Source of the DNA: Hydractinia symbiolongicarpus
Taxonomy: Eukaryota; Cnidaria; Hydrozoa; Anthoathecata; Hydractiniidae
Reading direction: 5' to 3'
NCBI RefSeq assembly: GCF_029227915.1
Contig: NC_079878.1
Coordinates: 26,313,501 to 26,377,500 of the forward strand
DNA length: 64,000 bases
The position numbers and the translations under genes are program-made. Shown here in pieces: positions 22,500 through 34,200 of the stretch (position 1 is the first letter of the stretch; each line of letters starts with the position of its first letter). Below the pieces are notes generated by a model, which was not told the DNA's origin, ran no database searches, and was given only the letters and a program-made list of their open reading frames with translations.

Positions 22500-23768
22500 A
22501 TGAACAAAATATACCAAGCCTTCCTGCTTTTTCTTTTGATCTTCCAGTCATTATGTGCCCAGATTGATCCTGTTTTGAAATATAACTGTATATATGACGG
22601 TGTGCGTGGGCTGAAGTTGAAATTTCAAACTCACGCTGATTATGATAAATATCAAATCGTTATTTCTGAAAATCAAAATAAAGATTCCTTTGTCTTAAAC
22701 AGCTCATCGTCGTCTTGTGTTAAAAGTAAAGACCCAACCAAATTTTTATGTCCTTTGTTAAGTTATTCAAACTACATCCAGGTGAAACATGATCAGAATA
22801 CTGTTCGTGTTGTATTTTGTATCTTTGGAGAAGACAAACAATTATTGAAGGCTTCTCTTCTTGCTAACTTTACTTTAACAATTAATAAATGTTTTCTAGC
22901 AGCTTGTGAAAATGTTTTACACACAGCTAAAGTTTCATCTGTAGAGAAAAGGAATAACGGAAGGATTGTTTTCAAATGGAATAAAGTAGTAAATCCAAGT
23001 TTTAATGTCACAACTTTCGTGTCAACAAGAGAACTTAATGGTAACAAGACAGTAAGATACAAAAAATCTTTGCATAATGAATACCAATTGGAAGATTTGT
23101 GTGGATTTTATAATGTTTGCGTTACGACACAATGGAAAGCATGCTTATTTAATAACACAGAAAAGGTTTTTCGTCATTCAGACTGTCGCAATGTCTCAAT
23201 GAAATCACCACACTCCGAATTATCAAAACCTGTGTTTACATGTACCTTCAACAGCCAAAATAAAAATATTGTGCTTAGTTTAAGATCTAATAAATTTGAT
23301 TTATACCAATATACTGTCCTGCAAAACAGAAAAATAATAAAACTACACAAAACGAATGCGTCAAAAGTTTCAGTGCCTCTCCCTGAAGTTAGTGGCAGCA
23401 TTTCAGTTTTGTTATCTGTTTGTAATGAATGTGATTGTTTTGCAAATATTAGTACAAGTGCTTGTCACAGTTATGTGGACATCAATGAAAACAGTTCATA
23501 TGGCAATGAAGTATTAATTATTGTAGTTGTGATTGGGTGTTTATCTGTATTAGTGCTACTTCCTGTTCTTGTGATATATTACCGAAAAAGATTTAGCGAA
23601 AGACATGAAGATAGAGAATTAACTGAAGGAGACATTATTTATCCTGTTCCTAAGTACCATGAAATTTCGTATTTAGGTCATGAATACAATAAGCCATTTC
23701 CTGAATATTGTGAAATTCCTGACGTAGGTATAGACAAAACTATCACTGATGACAAAGAATTTTCCTAA
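22500..23768 (+). CDS. Single-exon type I membrane receptor, FN3-like, copy A
   Basis: 422 residues from the ATG at 22500; an upstream in-frame ATG at 22446 would spoil the signal peptide. Order: signal peptide (MNKIYQAFLLFLLIFQSLCA), a Cys-containing ectodomain of about 315 residues, a transmembrane helix (about 338-361), the stop-transfer RKRF and a 61-residue tail. The middle ectodomain (about 135-235) reads like a fibronectin III or cytokine-receptor fold: an FKWNK strand, TFVSTRE, then GFYNVCVTTQWKAC. Several N-glycosylation sequons are present. The tail has tyrosine motifs YHEI, YLGHEY and YCEI, of YxxI form as used by SH2-type or sorting adaptors. Its paralogue lies 1.7 kb downstream in the same orientation. 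It is intronless although neighbouring genes have many introns. No family was recognised; ligand and function are unknown. Confidence 0.8.
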   Translation: MNKIYQAFLLFLLIFQSLCAQIDPVLKYNCIYDGVRGLKLKFQTHADYDKYQIVISENQNKDSFVLNSSSSSCVKSKDPTKFLCPLLSYSNYIQVKHDQNTVRVVFCIFGEDKQLLKASLLANFTLTINKCFLAACENVLHTAKVSSVEKRNNGRIVFKWNKVVNPSFNVTTFVSTRELNGNKTVRYKKSLHNEYQLEDLCGFYNVCVTTQWKACLFNNTEKVFRHSDCRNVSMKSPHSELSKPVFTCTFNSQNKNIVLSLRSNKFDLYQYTVLQNRKIIKLHKTNASKVSVPLPEVSGSISVLLSVCNECDCFANISTSACHSYVDINENSSYGNEVLIIVVVIGCLSVLVLLPVLVIYYRKRFSERHEDRELTEGDIIYPVPKYHEISYLGHEYNKPFPEYCEIPDVGIDKTITDDKEFS

Positions 23769-25435
23769 GATTAATAATGAAAAAAAGGCCAGAGGTATAT
23801 CTTATTCATGAAATGTTTTGCAATATTTTTTCAAAGCTGCTGCACGGACAATTTGGTTGAGAAAAAATACAAACTTTTTAAAAAAATTATATTGTACAAA
23901 ACGACCATTTTTTCATGCACAATTATTCATAGAATTAACGATCAACCACAAGTAAAAGTGTTAGCCAATTAACCATGGAAAATTATTTGTTTAGAGAAAA
24001 CAAAATAATAAACAAAGTCTTAATTTAAAATGTTTTGATAATTTGTTATAAAAAATGCACAGAAATTACCAATTCATAAGAATTATATACGTTAACAAAA
24101 AATGTTCCAAATCTGAACTTAAAGCTGGACTGAAATTTCATGAACCGAGGTAGGTTTTTTTTCACCTTATCCAAATATTTTAATATTAGGTTAGTATAAT
24201 AATAATGTAACACAACAGTATAATATCTGTATTTTAGTTAAAACATTTTACTTTGTATTATAAGCAAATAGAGGTATATAGTTATAATTTTTCATGATTA
24301 TTAAAGTCATTCTTATTAATGTCAACTTTGTGAGTTTCAAATTAAAAGTTTAATCTCTTAAGAAATCCTTCATTGCAGATTGGTTAGTACTATAAAGTTG
24401 TTTTAAAGAGACAGTTGTTATTCATAGTTTTGAATTTCGCCTATGTTTATTTTTTCAGTATTTAAAAAATATTTTTTCTTTGTTTGATATTATTAGTAGT
24501 TGTTCTATAACAGTTGTAAAAACCTTATGTATTAAAATGCTGATTTCACGCTCATAAAAATTATTGTATAAATATATATATATATATAGTTATTTTGTTT
24601 ATAAATGTGTATTTTTTTCTAAACTTTGATATTCTTTATATTTTGTTTTTTGTCTGTTTGCCTAAAAACGTTTAAAGTTGTATTTAAGACTTTTCCTAAT
24701 TGAACTCTGCTGTATTTTCTGTCACTGAATTTTTGTGATGTTTGTTTCGAGCTTTGTGATGCATTATGAATGGAACACACAAATTTGATGTTTAAATATC
24801 CAATTTTGTTAACTTTTTCGCGTTACGCCAGTCAAAAGACTTTTTAAATTTTTTTGAAACCATTCTATTTTACTTCTTAGTTTGAGGCAGAGTAACTTTA
24901 AACAGATGAAAATAAGTAACATATAAAGTCCCACATGGGTACTAGGGCCAACCTGGTCTAACCAAAAAGTGGATGTTTCCACTTGTCAATCCACTAGCTA
25001 AAAATAAAAATTAAATCTGTACTTGTTTTTACAACTATTCCAAAACCAAAAAATTTGGAATATTTTTGTTTTGTTTGTTTCACAACAGCCACAAGAGCAA
25101 TACTTTATAAAAGTTCTACTTTTACAAAATTTCAATATTTTAAACTTTTTACTGTTTGCAAAGATTTTTTATCTCTTTGAACCATGCAAATTTTTATAAT
25201 CAAAATGTTTTGAATTATTTTCACACCATTTATGTTAGTTTTTAATGTTTTATCTTTGGACGCTGTTATTATTTTAGATGACAAAATTATTTACTGGTTT
25301 GTGCATAAAGTGATGACAGTAACATTTTTAATAAAGTCTTGATGCAAATCTCCATTGAAGTTTTTATTGTTTAGCCAATCTGTGCATGTGATGCTGGATT
25401 GAGTATCTTCCGAGAAAAGATAAATATTATTGAAA
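23769..25435. other. Spacer between paralogous receptor genes
   Basis: AT-rich with no second gene. It must hold the 3' UTR of copy A and the promoter of copy B. AATAAA occurs at 25330-25335 about 100 bp before copy B; whether it ends copy A transcripts is unknown. Confidence 0.5.
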
Positions 25436-26653
25436 ATGTTTCGAGTCATACTTATTGTGGCTTTCCTTTATATTATGGGTTCACGAACTGAACAAGTGAC
25501 AGAAATTAAATGTTATTTTACACATAGCATTTTTTGGACTTTTAAAACTAAAAGTGTGTTTGAAAAGTATGAAATGAATATGTATCACAGCAGTTTCTTG
25601 TTAGGCGATCCAGATGTAAAAAGTTGTACAATTAGAAAAAAAGAGCAAATTTCATGCAGAATTTTGAATTTTCATGAACAACAATTAATGAGAAAGTATG
25701 GAGGAAAGAGAAGATATGTTGAAATTGTTGGTTTTGAAAACTCTAGCACTTCTAATAATCACACTATTTCGTACATTTTATCAAACTTTACATACTTGTT
25801 CGATTATTGCCATCTAGCAAGCTGTGCTAATGTTATCAATGTGGCACAAATATCATTTACCAAGCCAGAATTAAAGGGAAATTTACGCCTGGAATGGAAA
25901 ATTGAAGCCAATAATTTGTATAATAAAAAAACCTTTGTATCAGCCAGAAAGTTTGGCAGTAACAAAACAGAAATATTTAACAAATCTTTACATAGCGTAT
26001 ACATGTTAGAAGACAAGTGTGGATTTTATAATGTTTGTGTTACGACACAATGGAAAGCATGCCTATTTGATGACACAGAAGAGATTTTTCATCAGTCAGA
26101 CTGTCGCAATGTCTCAATGGAATTGCCGTACACAAAATTACCTAAACCTGTGTTTACATGCATTTTTGACAATGTCAACAAAAATGTTTTGCTAAATTTG
26201 ACACCCAAATCGTTTCAGTCTTTTAGATATTATATTTACGATAGAAAAGATAATTTAATAAGCTCTTACAACACAACTAAAACGACTAGTTTTGTTGATG
26301 TTAGAAGTGACAATGTTGTTTATGTGAATTTGAAGGCTTGTATGTCTTGCTACTGTGTTGCTCTTACCGATGTGTGTTCTGTATCTAATCCAGTGACAAG
26401 TCAATCAAAAGACAATATTGCAGTAATTGTGCTAATTTCTTGTGGTTTAATATTTGCTATGTTTTTATCAATTGGGTGTATCTTGTGGTGCAGAAAGCGA
26501 TTTCAACAAAATAATGATGTTGTAGAAGAAACTGATGAAAATATAATCCTTCCTTCTCACTCGTATACTGAAATTCCCAATATAGAAACTCAACATAAGT
26601 ACCATACTGTAAAACCAGAAAGCGATGATGAGGAATGCATGGTAGAGAAATAA
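25436..26653 (+). CDS. Single-exon type I membrane receptor, FN3-like, copy B
   Basis: 405 residues. The open frame is preceded by TTG AAA; the first ATG is 25436 and gives a good signal peptide (MFRVILIVAFLYIMGSRTEQ). The ectodomain is collinear with copy A, with strong identity in the middle domain: TFVSARKFGSNKTE, GFYNVCVTTQWKACLF, SDCRNVSME. The N-terminal domain (about 20-130) is only weakly similar. The transmembrane helix is at about 328-352, again followed by RKRF. The 53-residue tail keeps YTEI, matching YHEI/YCEI of copy A, and ends in an acidic stretch. Single exon like copy A, so duplication followed loss of introns or an intronless origin. Function unknown; a surface recognition or cytokine-like receptor is a guess from architecture. 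Confidence 0.8.
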   Translation: MFRVILIVAFLYIMGSRTEQVTEIKCYFTHSIFWTFKTKSVFEKYEMNMYHSSFLLGDPDVKSCTIRKKEQISCRILNFHEQQLMRKYGGKRRYVEIVGFENSSTSNNHTISYILSNFTYLFDYCHLASCANVINVAQISFTKPELKGNLRLEWKIEANNLYNKKTFVSARKFGSNKTEIFNKSLHSVYMLEDKCGFYNVCVTTQWKACLFDDTEEIFHQSDCRNVSMELPYTKLPKPVFTCIFDNVNKNVLLNLTPKSFQSFRYYIYDRKDNLISSYNTTKTTSFVDVRSDNVVYVNLKACMSCYCVALTDVCSVSNPVTSQSKDNIAVIVLISCGLIFAMFLSIGCILWCRKRFQQNNDVVEETDENIILPSHSYTEIPNIETQHKYHTVKPESDDEECMVEK

Positions 26654-28274
26654 TTAATGACATTTTTTTTTATACTCAAATTATGGTATGGAAATGGTGA
26701 AAGAATGTATTACATTATTATATTTCCATACAACTTGCAGCTTCTAAAACAAGCTGCATAAAACTCCTTTCATCCTAATGGCACTAACTTGCATTAGTGA
26801 GCTTGTCATATTATCCTTTCTACTTAATGTGTCATGATGGCAAAACAGGGTGTCTAGGAGACTCTGAAAACCCAACAATTGGCCTTAAAAACCCTGAAGT
26901 TTAGATATAAATTTTGAAAAAAAACCCTGAAAATTTTGTATTAAACAGTTTGCCAAAGCTATTGGAATAGACTATTTATACTTTTAAGGTGTACAAAATA
27001 TCATTTTTTAACACATTTTAGTGAGATATTTCATAGAAAAATTACTTTGTTATGATGACAATTCATTAAAGGCATTTATGTCCTTTTTTTAAGAGTAAAA
27101 ATCTTCATTTGAGACCATGGAATATCAAGTAAAACCTTGCGAAATCACAATATATCTCTGCAAATGCCCCCATATTTGAACCAAATGAATTAGCAAGACC
27201 TTTGCATAAAACCACCTGCACAATCAGCAAAGTGCACTACACACTTAATCCATTGTACAACTCTGCTGATTTTATTTATAAGTATTATAGTAATATAATG
27301 CTGTTCACGAAAGCTGTGGTGCTTCTAAGCACTAATCAGCCCTGTGAATCCAAAGTACCGAATGTTGGCACAATATTATCAACGTTTGACAGCCAAAAGC
27401 AGGCAAAATTTTGCATACCTACAGTAAAAATGAGGTCGGCAAAACCAATTTGTAGGCACTTCACAGGTCAGCGCGTTATATTCTTCCTTACCCTGGGGAT
27501 TTAAATTACAAAATTTACCTTGATCAAAATCTTTTGCAGACTTTTTATTCTTCCTATTCATTGACAGCTTTGACTTTGTTTCCCTAATTTTTAAGGTCTG
27601 TAATAACTTAAAATGCGGACTCTACGTAAGATTAAAATGGAGTAAAGTGGTTTTCCTTTGTCTACAACAAATGATGTATTATAAACCAAACATTAATTTT
27701 TTTCCTATTTCTTTGTTCTACATCTTTTAAAACAACGTAGTTTCTACCGATGCTATGAACAACTTTTCTCGGCATCCTAACCTTGGCACACAAGGTGTCT
27801 TTGAATCAATGTAGCTCGACCCTCAGGTCGGCAATGCGGAATGCTGACGTGAATTCACAGGGCTCACTATTAATGTACAAAATATGTGCTAAAGTAGTTG
27901 AATTGACAACTACTAACCTCTGAGTTCTCTGAGAATTATTGTTTATTTATTATTTGGACACGTTATTAAGGTTAGGTAAAGTAAATTATTTACAGATTTT
28001 TTTTTGTAATAATTTTTTTATATATATATTTATTTTTTTGTAATTAGCATTTTACTGAATGTTTAAAAAAAATTATTAACCCTTTAATTTCTTATTAGAG
28101 ACAAAGTTCATATTTATGAGCCTTAAGTACGAAACAGCAAGACTACAATGAATAGTAAAAGCGCAACGTATAAAAAAAATTGTGTTTAATTCATTTTCAT
28201 ATCAATTTAGCAAATAATTATTATAATATTTTTTAATAAACAGATTTTTTTTCATGTGTTAGAAAAGAAAGAAT
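26654..28274. other. Intergenic region upstream of ILKAP
   Basis: No gene is supported. It contains a probable inverted-repeat element at 27330-27868 and the ILKAP promoter region. Confidence 0.5.
27330..27868. mobile_element. Putative hAT-like MITE
   Basis: The left end AGCCCTGTGAATCC is mirrored by GAATTCACAGGGCT about 540 bp away. Flanks CACTAATC and CACTATTA could be an 8-bp target duplication with mismatches, as expected for hAT. No transposase frame. Boundaries are tentative. Confidence 0.5.
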
Positions 28275-31200
28275 ATGGATGATCTCTTTGGTGACCTACC
28301 CCCTCCATCAGGTATATTTTTATGCTTTTTAATCTTCTGCGTTTACTTTTTTATTTTCTAATGTAGCCTTTGTATAATAAATAAAGTAACAGGAACCTAC
28401 TGTTTCTGCTGTAAAAAAGGATTTACAATGTTTGAATTTTCTGAAGCAACCTTTTAGATTTTGCAATGAAATTTTTTAGATACAATGATTTATTGATAAA
28501 TTACATCCATTTTGCTATCTGTGTACTTTCACAAGTTCAAAGTTCGTGTGAGCTATATAGAAACATCATTCTCAATTGATTTTGTTTACGATTTTTTAAA
28601 ATACTGTTCAAAGCGTAGCTGTAACTACATAAGTAAAGCATTAAAACCACAAAACAATGTAAATATTCTGTAAACGTGAAGCGTCATACACTTTTAAATA
28701 ATTCCAAAGGCATAGACTTGTATTATTTAGAACAGGTTGGTCACTCGCTATAAGTAAACTTTTAATAATAATAACTAATATAACAACTTATATTGAGAAG
28801 TCGCAGTATAGCAATACTATAACATTGTATTAATATAAATCAAATATTTTCTTTAGAAAACACTGAACCAACCAAAAAAGTTTTAGCAGTGCAGGAGAAA
28901 TGTTTAAAAAGAACTTCAACAGATTCCATAGAAGTTCACGAAGTTAAAAGAAAAAAATCTGAAAAAGGTATGTAGCAAAAAAAAAAATTCTTTTAGCACC
29001 ATAAAGCTGTCCATATTTTAAGATTTTTGTTTATTTAAATTTCAGAAGCTAAAAGTTACAAGTTAAAGTCATTTATAGCTGAGAGAAAAGGTGAGCGAGA
29101 TGAAATGCAAGATGCTGCCATGTTATTGGATGATTGTACCACTGATTACCATTTGTGCAATTGCGGTTTCAAAATGTAAGTAAAATTTTGGCTTGAACGA
29201 AGTAAGTTTAAAGTTAAATATCAATCTTCATTCCTTTTGAGAGAACTTTGATAAATATGAAATAGACACTTTATTCCCAAGTATTCTCAGTAGCTCTTTG
29301 TCAAAATATCCATATGTAAGAAGAAGAATGTGGAAATTATGTGGTATTATATGGCACTACTCACGATAGTAGTAGTTTTCAATAATTACCTAATGAATAC
29401 TGGTTACAATTGTAGTGTGAAAAGCTTCAACCTTAGTCATAATTAATCATCTTTTTTAAAATATTTTTATTTTTCATTTATTGTTTTGAGTTGCTATACA
29501 TAGCATTATAGCATTGCTAATTTTTTTTAGCCAAAGAGCATCATTTCATGCTGTATTTGATGGCCATGGTGGCAAGAGAGCATCGCATTTTGCAAAGGAC
29601 AACTTACATCGTTATATCAAGACACACTTTCCAAAAGGTAAACATTACCCGCAGTAAGCATTTTGGTTCTATTTTGCCTGTGTCTTGAGATTAACTTTGT
29701 AGGTTTGGTTTTTTAGAACCTGTTGAAAATTTCGACAAAGAATTAAAACGAAGACTTGTTACAGCTTTTAAAGAAATGGATGATGAGTTTATTAGACAGG
29801 CAAGCAGAGAGTTAGTGCCAGCTCATTTTAAACATCATTTAGTACTACTCTTATAAACTAAGTAATATTTAAATAAATGGCATCAGTATTCAGCTAAAAC
29901 AATATGGTGACAGATATTTTCTTTTTCTTGTTATGAGACAAATAGTTTTTACTCTAGTTAAAAGATATACTAAAAGAAACAGCAAAATGATGACTTACAC
30001 GCCATGTTCTTAGAAACATGAATAATTTAACTAGTAAACTAACCCTTTTATTGCTTTTGGTACAGATTCTTTTATATATTAAGGTAGAGTATTGGTGAAA
30101 TTTGAATAAAAATTATTTTGATTCCTTAAGGAACAAAAGTTTTTAAGATACACCGATAGAGATAAAATTAAAACTTGCACTAATAAATTGAAATTAAAGG
30201 TCATTTATAACAGCAACTTTCCATTAGTTCTTTTGAACATCTAAACCAAAATTTTCCAAACTGAAGTTTTGTCATTATTATTCATAAGTGTAAAGTAATT
30301 TTTAAAAAATAGGGTATTACACAAACAGTTTTTCCAAAGCTATTTTTAGCGTTTTTTGCTTTTTGCAGTAACTTTAAATGCACCTTTTTTGTGATCTAGA
30401 AATCCAGCTTGGAGAGATGGTTCCACAGCTTCGTGTGTTCTTACGATAAACAATATTTTTTACGTAGCTAGCATTGGTGACAGTAAGGTAATTGCGCAGA
30501 GTCATATTTTATGTATTTTTTGTTAGAAATTTCTTATACTGCCTGGTAATATCCAGTGTTATAAGCCATTTAGATTGTTGCATTGGTATTTTTAAAAATA
30601 GCGTAACGTGTTGATGGCATGTAAATTCTCTAGTATTGCCTGCTACCATAGCAACCGTGTTTAAAGTTTATATGTGGGTAACATAAATGTTCACAAATGT
30701 GACGGTTTTAGGGAAAACGGTAACAACCTATAATATCGGTAATAATACTGTATTGATACTACCCATAAAATTACCGATACAAAGTATTGATAACTGTATA
30801 ATTTACCGATACATTCTAGATTAGTATCGATACCTTTTGTTCATTTTACCGATATTACCAATACAACTCCATTCCCATTACCGATACATTGTACCATTAC
30901 CAATTACCGATACCGTATTATCAATACCACCTATAATAACGATACCAATTATCGATACACTTTTACCGATATTAATATTAATAACACCACCTATAACTTT
31001 TAACATAATCACATTTTTTATCAGAAAAATCGTTTGAGACCCAGCGTAATTTTTCCCACCTTAACTACTCCGATTTCCCGGTGGTAAGAAAAATTACGCC
31101 GGGTCTCCTGGCTACCTTATTCCCGCTATTTAAATATTCAAGCGATAAATTCGAGGAAAGGCAAGAATCTCTGAGAACGAGGAGAAGTGGTATTAAAGTA

Positions 31201-34200
31201 ATAGTTTATTTCACGTGGCGTATGATAATCTTATCCTTTTAATCTTGGTGATTGTTACAAATCAATTTTGTTAACAAATATGCGATGGAAACGAGGTTGA
31301 TTATTTTAACAGACCACCTTAATAAAATACTAAAAGCTAAACCATAAAGTGTTTGCTAAAGTTGGTTAAACTATTTATTCTCAAAAAGAAAAGCGTGGTT
31401 ACAGAAGCATTTTAGGGTTCTTTGCATGGTATCTTTTTTAAAACCTCATAAATTTTATTAAAAGGCAAGTCGTCTTAAACGGTCCTGCTTATTTCATTCA
31501 TAAACGCACATGCATCAGTAATATTTTGATTGTCAGGTAGCCATCAGTCTAAGGCCACTATCATGAGCACTAGTATTGCTAATAAATTGGTATCGGTAGT
31601 ATTGGAAATAATTACCGATACCTTTGGTATCGGTAATATTGGAAATAATTACCGATACCTTTGGTATCGATAATAGATTGGTATTGATAATACCAATACA
31701 ATCATAAGAGAAGTATCGATAATATTATTAGCACTACCGATACTTGCTAAAAATGTAACGATACTTGTAATTTTTGATTACCAATACTATCGTTATTTCT
31801 TTTGTTTTATTATCAATACTACCGATAAAATAATTACCGATATTATAGGTTGTTACCGTTTTCCCCAAAACCGTCACAAATACAAAAAAGAAGTAAACAG
31901 AATTTGTAACTGTCCGTGAAAGATAACATGATAATGTTGACATAATATTCTATTTGGTTGATTTAAATCACTGTAGTTCCATAAAGTGCATAGTTTCTAT
32001 TAATTCATGGCTTCTATATTTTGTCTTTATTCTATTCTATTTCTATTATATTTCCTTTGGAAGGCCATCCATAGAAACTTTATTTCAGGCCATACCTCTA
32101 AATAATGACATCTGTAACGTATTGCAAGATTGGGCAATAATGCAATGTTGGTCAATACATTTTGGTATTGCCCCCGCTAAAACAGTTATTATAAAATTAT
32201 TAGTTTGAATGATGCTCCGTGTAAACAGACAGAACTCAACATTCATTGAAAAAATATATCTATGACTTACAGCAATGCAGTTGTGTGTATGTGTTGATTG
32301 AATGATATTAATGAGAATTTAGATAATGGTAGCAAATGTTTTTAAAAAACAAGCAAAAACAGCACTTTATATATTTTCATAAAAACTTAAATATTTTCTA
32401 TGAAAACACCATTTTTGACATTGCTGATATTTCATGACTTGCGCATTAGGAACTGTTGTTAGTTTCATTGAACATTACATTGCTCATCACGCCCTTTCAC
32501 AAGTATGGTAAATTACACAACGAAGACCTGGAAACATGTTTTGCTAAGCCCTATCATATTATGTAAATTGCTTTTAGACATTACTTGTTAGAACAAATGA
32601 AGAAAAATGTTCTGTAGTATCTCTATCAAAAGATCACTCACCAACATTGGTAAGCTTCTTTTGTTTATGTGTTGCAAGGAGTAAGTCAAAGTTAATAGTG
32701 TTTGGAAAGTCTGGGAGAGTCCGTGATTTTTTTCACTGTAAGGTGAAGAGGGTCATTAATATACCCCGTCCAACCCATGCTAGCATGGAAAACGGACGTT
32801 AAGCCAAGAATGATGATGATGATGATGATGATGAAGGTCACTCAGGAAATGAATAAATGTTATTTTTTAGATATATTTTATGAAAAATAGCTATATTTTA
32901 ACCGGTCAGGAAAATTGTACTTTTTAAGGTAAATTAGTCAGAGAGGTTAAGGAATTTGCTTTTGAGTAACCATCAAGGCATCCACCACTTGCAATTTATG
33001 TCGTATTACCAGCTCCTCAGAAGTGCATCCAAATTTTTCTGCACCCTACGTTGCAATCTTCCTTAGATAATTTCTTTGAAAGCAAGGAGTTGTCAGCACT
33101 AATGCCTACTTCTGCCATGTTTGCAACGCTCATCAAACTGCTCTAGTTGAAAAAGAGGTAGTGTCGTGCGGTTCCCATCTCATTTTACGGCTCTCGTATT
33201 ACTGCTTACCCTGGTACCATTTCCGTACCTTTTACCATAGATGGAGAAGTAAAATTTCGTACAAATTTTCAATTAAGGGCATTATCAACCATTGCAGCAA
33301 CTTAAATTATGGTCACTACACAACCATAGCCTTCGACCAAAGGGTTCACAGGTGGATACATTGCAACAATAGAGCAGTAATTTTCTGTGATGACCGCCTT
33401 ATTAACAGTTACGAGTCATATGTTTTCTTTTTAGAAGAGCTGAGGTAAGAATATTTTCACCAGAATGAGTCAGCAAGGGGGCTTGACTACACTCAGTCTT
33501 GTCTTTGGAGAGTGACGACTCCACTTATTACCCCAGTCAAAAATAACAAGATCAAATAAAAATTAAGTTAGCAAGTGGGTTTGATCATACTAGGTCTTGT
33601 CTTTGGAGAGTGACGACTGCACTTATTACCCCAGTTAAAAAAGATATTAGCAGGGTAGCAGGGGGTTTGATCACACATGCTCTTGTCTTTGGAGAGTAAA
33701 GACTCCACTTATTACCTGAGTTAAAAACAAATAGTAACACAGTTGAACAGAAAGCAATTAAATTTTACTTCAGGAAGATAGGGATGTCTAGTTTCTGCTA
33801 ATGACCGTCTGCAGTTATTTTAGGTTTTTGTCATGGCAGTCATATTGACAATCTGAGAAGGGTTTTTTCTAGAAAACTGGTCGCCAGTCTCAGTTTGGAA
33901 TAATCTTTTTTCTTTTTAGTACGAAGAAAGACAACGAGTTCAAAACGCTGGTGGTTTTGTTAAGTGAGTTTTTTTGTATCATTTGTTTCATTTTAACAAG
34001 AGTTGTAATGCACAGCATGCATAGAAATTTGAATCCCTGTAATATTTCTGTCACAAGAGCACGTAAATCATGAAAAGCTTTTATAAATAAGAGCAAATGT
34101 TGATCCATGTGAAAATATTTATCATATATACTCACTAAGTCAATTTTGTTTATTTCAGAGATGGTAGAGTACAAGGTGTATTGGAGGTGTCACGATCATT

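Noticed and set aside
33161-33448. 95-codon frame in ILKAP intron 7
   Set aside because: No similarity to a known family and it lies in an intron beside tandem repeats; probably chance.
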